Assembly (NCBI GenBank): GCA_021811745.1
Contig: JAJZNH010000293.1
Coordinates: forward strand, 1-6,905
Length of the DNA: 6,905 nt
Source of the DNA: Acidobacteriota bacterium
GTDB taxonomy: Bacteria > Acidobacteriota > Terriglobia > Terriglobales > Acidobacteriaceae
Direction of reading: 5' to 3'
Positions within the stretch are counted from its first letter, which is position 1. Each line of letters opens with the position of its first letter. The translations under genes were made by a program, and so were the position numbers. The notes under the pieces are model-generated. The model searched no databases and was not told the origin of the DNA. It worked only from the letters and a program-made list of their open reading frames with translations. Below are positions 1 to 6,119 of this stretch, one piece after another.

Positions 1-276
1 GCCAACCCAGATGTTCCAGATAGGGAACGCAGGACATTGCGTCAGCAAACCAAGCGCGAAACTGTTGCCAAGTGGCTGGATAGTCACGCCACAAACCGGG
101 CCTTGACTCGAAAACCTCAACATCTTGAGCCTACTGTATTAAGGCAGCTACCCCACCTCTTTGTATTTCATATGCGTGCCTGTTTGGCCCCGCCTGGAGA
201 GCAAGCTTGGCAGATCATCGACCAATTCCTCACGTCCGCAGGGTCGGGAACTAATCTAAACGGGCACGGGCAGTGA
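1..276 (+). CDS. Possible C-terminal end of an unrecognised protein (5' truncated by the window)
   Basis: The frame is open from base 1 to a TGA at 274-276, giving 91 residues with no start needed inside the window. A run this long without a stop is unlikely, though not impossible, by chance at this moderate GC. The product is basic in its first half (RERRTLRQQTKRE) and has a short hydrophobic stretch (LPHLFVFHM) and a helix-like EQAWQIIDQFL near the end. I recognise no family motif. Third-position GC is roughly half, clearly below the strongly GC-ending codons of the genes that follow. The segment may therefore be horizontally acquired, a decayed gene, or non-coding. An internal TTG at 37 could be a start but has no convincing ribosome site. 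The 140 bases that follow (277-416) hold no gene I can support. Confidence 0.4.
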   Translation, partial: ANPDVPDRERRTLRQQTKRETVAKWLDSHATNRALTRKPQHLEPTVLRQLPHLFVFHMRACLAPPGEQAWQIIDQFLTSAGSGTNLNGHGQ

Positions 277-416
277 ACCATGATGGGCGCGGGCGTGAAG
301 GGCGAAGCCTGCGAAGGCCTGCTCGAACAGAACGCCACCGACGGGCAGGGCGGCGCAGGACCGCATTCACGCCGCGCACTGATCCACGCGATGGTGGAAG
401 TGATGGGGCCGGAGAC

Positions 417-932
417 TCACGGGGCACGGTTGCCGCGGACTTCGAGGGGCACGCTCAGCTGCTGGCGCAGGTCTCCGGCCAGATCGGCCACGAGGCGCAG
501 CTTTTCGGCGACGGGCGAAGCGCCCTCGCTGCCTTTGAGCGCCAGTTGGGAGTTCAAGAGCAGCCCCGCGACGGTCGATTTCAGTTCCGTCTCGATGGCC
601 GCCACCGCCGCGCGGCGGGCCAGGGTCTGCTCCCGTTCGCGGCGGTGAAGCGCAGCGCGAATTTCGCGCACCAGGCGCGCCGCGCCGGAGAGCGCGAAGT
701 TGATTTGCAGGGGGATGGCCAGGCCAGCGTGCTCCCAGACTGTTTCTGCGGCGGCCGGGTCGCACTCGGCCATGGTGTCGTCCACAACCACCGCCGCAAA
801 CTCCCGCCGGTGCAGGGCGGCCAGCGCGGCCTTGCGTCCTTCCGCCACCTCGACTTCCATGCCTAGTTGCGCGCCCACTACGGCGGCACAGTTGCTGGCG
901 CCTTCAATTCCGGTCACCATGAGAATGCTCAT
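417..932 (-). CDS. Degenerate receiver-like / histidine-less dimerisation-helix-like regulatory protein
   Basis: A 171-residue protein, third in the minus-strand regulatory block. Residues 1-95 follow the alternating beta/alpha pattern of a response-regulator receiver (ILMV at 3-6, AVVVDD at 47-52, IPLQINFA at 73-80). The acidic pair expected after strand 1 is replaced by T7-G8, and the conserved Thr and Lys switch residues are not visible. D51 lies at about the phospho-acceptor position. Residues 96-118 are a charged helix. Residues 112-162 resemble the two-helix dimerisation domain of soluble histidine kinases (ELKSTVAGLLLNSQLAL, then AEKLRLVADLAGDLRQQL), but T115 sits where the phospho-His would be and no ATPase domain follows. 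The ATG has a GGGAG ribosome site 6 nt upstream. The gene lies about 150 bp after the NtrC-type gene on the same strand. Inference: a scaffold, decoy or phosphotransfer-dead partner of the neighbouring kinase. The fold assignment is by eye; the gene itself is well supported by its start, ribosome site and codon use. Confidence 0.75.
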   Translation of the reverse strand: MSILMVTGIEGASNCAAVVGAQLGMEVEVAEGRKAALAALHRREFAAVVVDDTMAECDPAAAETVWEHAGLAIPLQINFALSGAARLVREIRAALHRREREQTLARRAAVAAIETELKSTVAGLLLNSQLALKGSEGASPVAEKLRLVADLAGDLRQQLSVPLEVRGNRAP

Positions 933-946
933 GTCGGTCTCCCAAT

Positions 947-981
947 GCGGTTCTTAGTTCGCAGTTCGTAGATCTTAGCTT
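947..981. repeat. Degenerate tandem heptamer array, five units
   Basis: Five consecutive 7-bp units start at 947, 954, 961, 968 and 975, with consensus about KYAGTTC. The first three are GCGGTTC, TTAGTTC and GCAGTTC; the last two are more diverged. The array lies in the 149-bp gap between the NtrC-type gene and the degenerate receiver gene, directly upstream of the latter's ribosome site, so it would be in that gene's 5' leader or promoter. A weak minus-strand -10-like TAAGAT falls inside it (972-977). Similar period-7 texture occurs in other gaps of this window. Confidence 0.6.
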
Positions 982-1008
982 TTAACCGCTTCTTTCATCT
1001 GCGGCGGA

Positions 1009-1063
1009 GCGGGATTGCCCGCAGAAGCCCGGCACCGCAGGAAGTGGCTAGAATCTAACCGCT
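1009..1063 (-). other. Two short dyad elements between the NtrC-type gene and the receiver-like gene
   Basis: A perfect 5-bp stem with a 4-nt loop lies at 1009-1022 (GCGGG, attg, CCCGC). An imperfect 21-bp palindrome centred on 1053 lies at 1043-1063, with one mismatch and one wobble pair. The palindrome lies about 20 bp after the stop of the NtrC-type gene. Neither is followed by a T-run on the minus strand, so they are poor intrinsic terminators. They could be an operator or a partial attenuator that sets expression of the downstream gene. Confidence 0.25.
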
Positions 1064-1081
1064 AAAAGTCAATGGCTGCTT

Positions 1082-2548
1082 CTATTCTTTGTGCAGGGGA
1101 TCCGCGATCCCGTATTCCTTCAGTTTCCGGTAGAGGGTGGTTTTGCCGATTCCCAGCAGCTTGGCGGCCTGGAGCTTGTCGCCGTTCAGAGCGCGGATGG
1201 CGCCCAAAATGGCCTCGCGTTCGAGATCGGCCAGCGCCTTCACCCCGGGCGCACCCTCCGCCGGGGCTGGCTCGCCTGCGGAGGCGCGCCGCGCCTCGAG
1301 ATTTTGCTGGACGCCCTGCTGCTGGAGCTGCGTGGGCAGGTCGCCCAGGTGCAAGATCGGCCCCGAAGACAAAGCGCATGCCCGCTCCACCGCGTTTTCG
1401 AGCTCCCGCACGTTGCCCGGCCAGTCGTAGCGCATCATGGTGCGCAGGGCTTCGTCACTGAAGGTGAATTTTCGTTCGTGGTCGCGGCTGATGCGGTCCA
1501 GGAAGTGGGCTGCCAGCAGGGGGATGTCTTCGCGGCGGTCGCGCAACGGAGGCAGGCGCAGGTTGACCACATTGAGCCGGTAGTAGAGATCCTTGCGGAA
1601 GGCACCCTTCTCGACCATAGCGGCCAGTTCGCGGTTGGTGGCGGCCACGATGCGCGCCTTGATGGGCACGCGGTGGGTGGCACCGACGGGCCGAACCTCT
1701 TTCTCCTGCAGGGCGCGCAGCAGCTTGGCTTGGAGATCGAGCGAAAGCTCGCCGATCTCGTCGAGGAATACGGTTCCGCCCTCGGCCGAGACGAGCAGGC
1801 CGTCCTTGGAGTGGTGAGCCCCGGTGAAGGCGCCCTTGACGTAACCGAAGAGCTCGCTTTCGATCAGCGTGGGCACCAAGGACCCGCAATCCACGGGCAA
1901 GAAAGGTTTTTGCGAGTTGGGGCCGTAGGCATGAATGGTTCTGGCTACCAGTTCCTTGCCCGTGCCGCTCTCGCCCAGGACCAGTACCGGGTGCGAGCTC
2001 TGGGCCACCTTGGAGAGGATGCGGTAGAGCTTCTCCATCTCCGCCGAGCGCCCGATCATGGACCCCAGACCCTGAGAGAGGCGCAGCCGCTCGCGCAATT
2101 GGCGGGTGGCAGTATCGGTGACGTAGGTTTGGGCAGCGCGGTCGAGCACCGTAGAGAGCTCGTCGATGGCGAAGGGTTTGGTCAGGTAATCCGAGGCCCC
2201 GCAACGCATGGCCTCGACAGCCGCGTTCACCGAGCCCGAAGCGGTCATGGCGATCACCGATGTCTGTGGATAAAGGAGCTTGACCTCGGCGATCAGTTCC
2301 AGTCCCTGGTTGGCGCCCGGAGGCAGGTTTACGAGCAGGATGTCGGCGGCGCGGCCCCGCAAAAGGCTACGCGCCTGCGCCTGGTCGCCCGTGCTTTCGA
2401 CCGCATAGCCGAGGCTGGCAGCGATCTCCGAGCAGGCCGAGCGTACCGCCGCGTCCGCGTCCACCACCAGCAGGTACAGCCGCGCGGTTGGTTCCGCAAC
2501 TTGGGGCATAGGCTCCATGGTCCCGAAATGAAAGACTGTTTCCAGCAT
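1082..2548 (-). CDS. NtrC-family sigma54-dependent activator with an atypical receiver (acceptor Asp replaced by Asn)
   Basis: A 488-residue bacterial enhancer-binding protein with the usual NtrC order of domains. The receiver spans about 24-135 but is altered: the acidic pair reads D30-A31 (usually Asp-Asp), and the acceptor site in DILLVNLPPG is N74 instead of Asp, confirmed by an AAC codon (minus strand of 2327-2329). T102 and K124 are kept. The AAA+ domain spans about 163-390 and looks fully active: Walker A GESGTGKE 192-199, the sigma54-contacting GAFTGA loop 239-244, Walker B FLDEIGEL 261-268, ATNRE 303-307, FRKDLYYRLN 317-326, and DWPGNVRELENAV 375-387. A Fis-type helix-turn-helix covers 441-481 (AAKLLGIGKTTLYRKLKEYG). 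The ATG at 2548 has a GAGG ribosome site 8 nt upstream. The gene lies 119 bp after the histidine kinase and probably shares its transcript. It should open sigma54 promoters using ATP. Control by canonical phosphorylation looks unlikely, so it may be constitutive or controlled by protein contacts. Confidence 0.95.
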   Translation of the reverse strand: MLETVFHFGTMEPMPQVAEPTARLYLLVVDADAAVRSACSEIAASLGYAVESTGDQAQARSLLRGRAADILLVNLPPGANQGLELIAEVKLLYPQTSVIAMTASGSVNAAVEAMRCGASDYLTKPFAIDELSTVLDRAAQTYVTDTATRQLRERLRLSQGLGSMIGRSAEMEKLYRILSKVAQSSHPVLVLGESGTGKELVARTIHAYGPNSQKPFLPVDCGSLVPTLIESELFGYVKGAFTGAHHSKDGLLVSAEGGTVFLDEIGELSLDLQAKLLRALQEKEVRPVGATHRVPIKARIVAATNRELAAMVEKGAFRKDLYYRLNVVNLRLPPLRDRREDIPLLAAHFLDRISRDHERKFTFSDEALRTMMRYDWPGNVRELENAVERACALSSGPILHLGDLPTQLQQQGVQQNLEARRASAGEPAPAEGAPGVKALADLEREAILGAIRALNGDKLQAAKLLGIGKTTLYRKLKEYGIADPLHKE

Positions 2549-2585
2549 TGTAGTTGCCTCAGGCAGAATCGAAAAACTCAGGGTT

Positions 2586-2676
2586 ACGGCTACTAGCTTC
2601 CAGCTCAGTGTGCTTGAACTTCACTCTTCAATCCGGCACGGAGACGCTGAAAGCGGCCGGCTGAGAGCTAAGAGAC
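2586..2676. repeat. Weak heptamer-like repeats flanking the kinase/NtrC-type gene gap
   Basis: Two short stretches show the same 7-bp texture as the array at 947-981. Bases 2586-2606 read as three diverged units sharing GCT or AGCT at the same phase (two are CTAGCTT and CCAGCTC). On the minus strand, TTAGCTC then TCAGCCG begins at the kinase stop codon. The units are degenerate and few, so this is supportive only. The 119-bp gap holds no clear promoter; one spacing-defective sigma54-like match was not accepted. Confidence 0.3.
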
Positions 2677-3576
2677 GGCTTTTCTCGCAGGCAACTCGAT
2701 CACAAAGCGCGCCCCGCCTTTGTCGCGGTTGGCTGCGAAGATGTGGCCGCCTGCGGATTCTACGATGGAACGCGTAATGGCCAGGCCCAACCCGCGATGA
2801 GTGGCCGGCGGCGAAGCACTGCCAACCTCTGTCTGGGAGCGGGTGGTGTAGCCGGAGGAGAAGATTCTCTCGAGGGAGTCTGCGGGGATGCCGGGTCCGC
2901 TGTCATCGATCGTCAGCACCAGCCACGCGGTGGCGTCACCTGCGGTGCGCTCACTGAGGGCGATCTGGATGCTGCCGGCATTCGGCATGGCCTCGGCGGC
3001 GTTCTTGACCAGGTTTACCAGCACTCGGGTCAGATCCTCGGCTGTCAGTCGGACCGGCCGATCTCCCCCTTGGGCGTTCATGGTGAGGACGATTGCGGGC
3101 CCCGCCAGCGCGCAGAGAAGGTTGCGGTTGGCCGCCAGCTCGACGGCTAAGTTGTCGACCGGCTCAGCGGGCAGGATTTCCCAGCGCCGGCTTGCCTCCA
3201 GGCCTCGGTCAGCCGACGGCACCGGCATCGAGGCGGATGCGGAGCCTCTCCCCATGGCTGCAAAACCGGACGCCGTGGAATCTGCTTCAGCCACAGTGCG
3301 GCCATCCAGAGCCACCATCCTCTCCACCAAGCTGCGGCTGGCTGCGGCCACCAGCCGCAACTCGCTTCCATAGTGAGCGTATGGAAACGGCAGCACCCCG
3401 GGCTCCTCCAATAGATCGCAGTAGAGCCCCAACGCCGTCACCATATTTCTGGCATCATGCGCTAGTTCCGCCAAGCTCTCTCCCCGGCTGCGGAGATTGG
3501 CCAGCGTTTCGATCACCGCTTCCATCCGCTTGCGCTCCGCTCCACCCATTCCTGTTGCTTGTTCCACCTGTTTCAT
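2668..3576 (-). CDS. Soluble two-component histidine kinase without a recognisable sensor domain
   Basis: A 302-residue cytoplasmic histidine kinase with no membrane segment. It has only about 39 residues before the phospho-acceptor motif LAHDARNMVTALGLYCDLL (H40), so any input must come from the short N terminus or from partner proteins. An Ala/Ser-rich linker of roughly 45 residues joins the dimerisation helices to the ATPase domain. That domain has an N-box NLVKNAAEAM (N192), G1 DDSGPGIP, F-box FSSGYTTR and G2 HRGLGLA at about 260-266, and ends GGARFVIELPARK. All catalytic boxes are present. I chose the ATG at 3576 because GAAGGGA lies 8 nt upstream and the codons before it are less GC-ending. 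An ATG at 3627 (+17 residues) and a TTG at 3639 are possible but have worse ribosome sites. It is first in the minus-strand block and would normally phosphorylate the NtrC-type neighbour, whose acceptor Asp is missing. Confidence 0.92.
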   Translation of the reverse strand: MKQVEQATGMGGAERKRMEAVIETLANLRSRGESLAELAHDARNMVTALGLYCDLLEEPGVLPFPYAHYGSELRLVAAASRSLVERMVALDGRTVAEADSTASGFAAMGRGSASASMPVPSADRGLEASRRWEILPAEPVDNLAVELAANRNLLCALAGPAIVLTMNAQGGDRPVRLTAEDLTRVLVNLVKNAAEAMPNAGSIQIALSERTAGDATAWLVLTIDDSGPGIPADSLERIFSSGYTTRSQTEVGSASPPATHRGLGLAITRSIVESAGGHIFAANRDKGGARFVIELPARKAVS

Positions 3577-3731
3577 GGTTTGTATCCCTTCTTCTTCGCT
3601 TGCGCCCTGATCGTTTTTCAAGGACATCACTTTCGGCAACCTGCCGAATCTCTGTTGTTTATGTGCGCACCGTTCAGGATTCGTTTCGGCTTCCGCACCT
3701 GCATTTCGAGCTGGGTTTTGTGCTGTTCAAA

Positions 3732-3748
3732 TACACTTTGCGTGCCAA
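3732..3748 (-). promoter_or_regulatory. Candidate sigma54 (-24/-12) promoter for the kinase/NtrC-type block
   Basis: The minus strand reads TTGGCACG, CAAA, GTGTA. The -24 half matches the sigma54 consensus TTGGCACG at every base. After the correct 4-nt spacer the -12 half matches TTGCA at three of five positions, with the invariant C of the GC pair replaced by T. Transcription would start near 3720, about 145 nt before the chosen kinase start. The block encodes a sigma54 activator, so self-activation is a natural inference. The imperfect -12 box is the main weakness. Confidence 0.45.
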
Positions 3749-3800
3749 ACCAGGACAGACTCTCTAAGTTCCTGATAAGGGAAGGGATGGCTTCCAATCT

Positions 3801-3826
3801 GAGACGGGGCTAGAGAGCCGGTCTCT
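3801..3826. promoter_or_regulatory. Candidate activator-binding inverted repeat upstream of the sigma54-like promoter
   Basis: AGAGA (3812-3816) faces TCTCT (3822-3826) across 5 bp. An overlapping pair, GAGAC (3801-3805) and GTCTC (3821-3825), faces across 15 bp. The first dyad lies about 92-106 bp upstream of the start predicted from the sigma54-like element, a usual distance for an NtrC-type enhancer site. Short dyads are common by chance, so this is tentative. Confidence 0.3.
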
Positions 3827-3988
3827 GCGGGGTGGTTCCAGAATAGGACTCATTCAATCGGCTCCGATGGCATAATCCCTTCACTATCAGTTAGTTGCTA
3901 TCTCATTCCCGTTCCGGGGTGGGCCTGCCGGTGATTCCCGGTATGGAACTGGGCCCAGCTGCTCACTCCGAAAGCGGGTGCGCTCTCT

Positions 3989-3994
3989 TACAAT
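3989..3994 (+). promoter_or_regulatory. -10 box TACAAT of rph, placed for a leaderless transcript
   Basis: TACAAT differs from TATAAT at one base and ends exactly 6 nt before the rph ATG, so the expected first transcribed base is the A of the start codon. There is no Shine-Dalgarno-like sequence in the bases before the ATG, which agrees with leaderless translation. No good -35 hexamer was found at 16-18 bp upstream. Confidence 0.45.
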
Positions 3995-4000
3995 TCGGAT

Positions 4001-4738
4001 ATGCATGCGTCCCCAACTTTTTTCCGTCCTGGAGGCAGAGCGTTTGACCAGCTTCGGTTACTCACACTGGTCCCGAACTTCGTCCAGACCGCTGAAGGCT
4101 CGGTTCTGACTGCCTTGGGCAATACACGGGTGCTCACCTGCGCGACCATCGAAGCGGGTGTGCCGGGCTGGATGCGCAACGGGGGACGAGGCTGGGTGAC
4201 GGCCGAGTACGCGATGCTACCCCGCTCCACCGTGACCCGCACTCCGCGCGAGAGCGAGCGCGGCCGCATAGGGGGACGGACGCACGAGATTCAGCGGCTG
4301 ATCGGGCGCAGCCTGCGCTCGGCGGTGGATCTGGAAGCCCTGGGCGAGCGCACGGTGATCCTTGATTGCGACGTGATCCAGGCCGACGGCGGCACGCGCA
4401 CAGCGGCCATCACCGGCGCGGCGGTGGCCCTGGCCCTGGCGCTCGATGCACTGGTCAAGGCGGGCACGCTGAAGCGGTCGCCGCTCAAGTATCTGGTGGC
4501 CGCCACCTCGGTAGGCATCGTGGGCGGCGCATCGCTGCTCGATCTCTGTTATGAGGAGGACGCGCAGGCCGAGGTGGACATGAACGTGGTCATGACCGCC
4601 GAGGGGGGCCTCGTGGAAACCCAGGGAACCGCGGAGCGAGACAGCTATTCGCGCGCACAGTTGAATGGCCTTCTCGATCTGGCCGAGAAGGGATTGAAGG
4701 AGATATTCGCCGCGCAGCGGGCGGTACTGGGGCTGTAG
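4001..4738 (+). CDS. rph: Ribonuclease PH
   Basis: A 245-residue protein of the usual length and motif order for RNase PH, a phosphorolytic 3'-to-5' exoribonuclease that trims tRNA 3' ends and works as a hexameric ring in the cytoplasm. Visible family motifs are [11 protein letters not shown] (9-19), [12 protein letters not shown] (40-51), [16 protein letters not shown] (62-77), the Arg-rich phosphate-site segment [20 protein letters not shown] (87-106), [17 protein letters not shown] (121-137) and [15 protein letters not shown] (181-195). Acidic residues D181 and D187 match the metal/catalytic pair of the family. No ribosome site precedes the ATG at 4001; see the -10 box at 3989-3994. The common neighbour rdgB (XTP pyrophosphatase) is absent: the next gene is a membrane protein 167 bp away. 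No anomaly is seen in the coding sequence. Confidence 0.97.
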   Translation: MHASPTFFRPGGRAFDQLRLLTLVPNFVQTAEGSVLTALGNTRVLTCATIEAGVPGWMRNGGRGWVTAEYAMLPRSTVTRTPRESERGRIGGRTHEIQRLIGRSLRSAVDLEALGERTVILDCDVIQADGGTRTAAITGAAVALALALDALVKAGTLKRSPLKYLVAATSVGIVGGASLLDLCYEEDAQAEVDMNVVMTAEGGLVETQGTAERDSYSRAQLNGLLDLAEKGLKEIFAAQRAVLGL

Positions 4739-4746
4739 GGTTTCTT

Positions 4747-4869
4747 CATCAGGTCGTCAGCTTCCGGTCCCTAGAAATGTTTCTGGAGCGGGCCCCGGGG
4801 AATGATCCCTCTTTGCGTCCAATCAGCAGGAAGATGAAATCGAAAAGCATCATCGAAATGCGGTAGGAT
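4747..4869 (+). promoter_or_regulatory. rph to permease gap: dyad, heptamer-like units and a weak promoter
   Basis: The 167-bp gap holds four 7-bp-phased units ending in RG (4747-4774; two are CATCAGG and TCGTCAG), a dyad at 4771-4786 (AGAAA facing TTTCT across 2 bp, plus two further pairs) and a weak TCGAAA, 18-bp, TAGGAT promoter-like pair (4840-4845, 4864-4869). The dyad has no following T-run, so no intrinsic terminator for rph is evident and readthrough into the permease is possible. Confidence 0.25.
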
Positions 4870-4893
4870 CAGCGGAGAATTCCCTGGCAGCAC

Positions 4894-4900
4894 AAGGAGG
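4894..4900 (+). promoter_or_regulatory. Strong Shine-Dalgarno of the AI-2E-family gene
   Basis: AAGGAGG lies 5 nt before the ATG at 4906 and is close to a full anti-16S match. It fixes the start and contrasts with rph and the 66-residue gene, which have none. Confidence 0.85.
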
Positions 4901-4905
4901 CGAAG

Positions 4906-5982
4906 ATGGCTCCGGAAGGTCTGCAGCAGGGGACCGGCAAGTTCGACTGGGGCGGCCTGACTCTGTTCCTGGTCTCGTTGGCCGCCGTGGTGCTGTGCGC
5001 GGTGATGGTGTGGCCGTTTCTGCCGGCGATCACCGGGGCGATCGTTCTGGCGGTTGTGACGCGGCGGCCATTCCGCTGGCTGGCGGCACGGCTGAGGAGG
5101 CCGACTCTTGCCGCCGCTCTGGCTGTCGTCCTGGTCATGCTGAGCATCGTAACCCCGGCGCTGTTTGTGGCGCATGGACTGGGACGCCGCGTGCTGGACA
5201 CGGCGCGGGCCCTGCAAAACGGCTCCGCAGAGCAGAAATTCAGCGAATTTCTCGACGAGCATCCGCGCATCGCGGAGGTGGTCCAGTACGGAAACGAGGA
5301 AGCCGCTCCCGGCGAAACCCTCGCCAAGAGCGTACGCGCGGCGGCGGGCAAGCTGGCGGCCTTCCTGGGCCGGTCGATCTATGCCGTGGTGCAAATCGTG
5401 ACCATGTTGTTCGTGCTGTTCTTTCTCTACCGGGACGAGAGAGAGGCAACCAAATTGGTGCGCACGCTGCTGCCGCTCGACAGAGGTGAAACCGAGTACC
5501 TGATGGCGCGGCTGCGGACGGCGCTGCGGGCGCTGGTGCTGGGGCGCTTTGCGGTGGCGGCGTTGCAGGGCGTGGTGGCGGGAATCACCTTTGCCTGCCT
5601 GCGCGTGCACGCGGCGACGCTGCTAGGCATGGCGACCATGTTTTTTGCGCTGGTGCCGGCGGTGGGGGCGTACGTGGTGTGGCTGCCGGTGGCAATTTAC
5701 TTGGCAGCGCTACACTTCTGGATCCGGGCGGCGATCCTGGTGGTGGTGGGCTCGCTGGTGATCAGCACGCTGGACAATTTTCTCTATCCGGTCCTGGTGG
5801 GCTCGCGGCTGCGCCTGCACACGGTGCCGATCTTCCTTGCCATGATGGGCGGGGTGTGGTTCTTCGGCGTGTGCGGGTTGGTTTTGGGGCCGATGGTCTT
5901 CAACCTAACCGCATCGCTGTTCCAGATTTGGCGCTGCCGGGCACGCGGAGAACCGCTGTCCCGCGATGCAGCGGCGGGCTGA
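4906..5982 (+). CDS. AI-2E family transporter (PerM/UPF0118-type membrane protein)
   Basis: A 358-residue inner-membrane protein with the family layout. Paired hydrophobic segments lie near the N terminus (about 18-52), with another at about 69-90. A soluble, charged segment of about 60 residues follows (92-152), then membrane stretches at about 155-175, 208-232, 236-267, 273-289 and 307-340. Family motifs are LFFLYRDERE (171-180), ISTLDNFLYPVLVGSRLRLH (286-305) and GVWFFGVCGLVLGPM (316-330). The C-terminal tail is short and basic. Members have been linked to export of autoinducer-2 or to Na+/H+ antiport, and many have no known substrate; the sequence does not decide here. It is codirectional with rph and may be partly cotranscribed. 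No luxS or quorum-sensing gene is in the window. Confidence 0.93.
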   Translation: MAPEGLQQGTGKFDWGGLTLFLVSLAAVVLCAVMVWPFLPAITGAIVLAVVTRRPFRWLAARLRRPTLAAALAVVLVMLSIVTPALFVAHGLGRRVLDTARALQNGSAEQKFSEFLDEHPRIAEVVQYGNEEAAPGETLAKSVRAAAGKLAAFLGRSIYAVVQIVTMLFVLFFLYRDEREATKLVRTLLPLDRGETEYLMARLRTALRALVLGRFAVAALQGVVAGITFACLRVHAATLLGMATMFFALVPAVGAYVVWLPVAIYLAALHFWIRAAILVVVGSLVISTLDNFLYPVLVGSRLRLHTVPIFLAMMGGVWFFGVCGLVLGPMVFNLTASLFQIWRCRARGEPLSRDAAAG

Positions 5983-6119
5983 GGCAGGCAGCGCAAACGA
6001 GGATTGCCGTATCTTTCCGCCCAGCGGCTGATGCCCTCATGCAGGCGGCAGCGTCTGCACAAGCAAGGCCGCCGCCGAAGCCTGGGAATGTCAAGAGAGC
6101 GATGGCCAGGAACAACGAT

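Larger units (their letters stand above)
3577..4000. other. Divergent intergenic control region between the histidine kinase and rph
   Basis: These 424 bp contain no gene I can support. They hold, from left to right: the kinase leader; a sigma54-like element (3732-3748, facing left); nested inverted repeats (3801-3826); a 7-bp direct repeat ATTCCCG at 3905-3911 and 3934-3940; GTTCC at 3911-3915 facing GGAAC at 3945-3949; a 10-bp palindrome CTGGGCCCAG at 3949-3958; and the rph -10 box. The cluster of dyads at 3905-3958 could be an operator or an RNA fold upstream of rph, but rph itself may start downstream of it. Confidence 0.5.

Noticed and set aside
256..366. 36-codon minus-strand frame just after the receiver-like gene
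   Set aside because: No ribosome site, no recognisable feature, and short enough to be chance.
273..866. Plus-strand frames opposite the degenerate receiver gene
   Set aside because: Arg/Gly-rich products without motifs. The minus-strand frame has a good ribosome site and a receiver-like pattern.
1011..1032. Possible sigma54 site upstream of the receiver-like gene (minus strand, GG-N10-GC)
   Set aside because: Only the GG and GC pairs match; the rest of both boxes does not fit the consensus.
1091..2596. Open frame of 501 codons on the plus strand opposite the NtrC-type gene
   Set aside because: The minus strand encodes a full, motif-rich activator. The opposite frame has no family motif and is expected where GC-ending codons remove antisense stops.
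3949..3958. Perfect palindrome CTGGGCCCAG upstream of rph, considered as a terminator or operator
   Set aside because: Ten GC-rich bases can be palindromic by chance, there is no T-run, and no second copy was seen in the window.
4771..5610. Open frame of 279 codons on the minus strand opposite the AI-2E gene
   Set aside because: His/Gln/Arg-rich low-complexity product; antisense shadow of a clear membrane protein.
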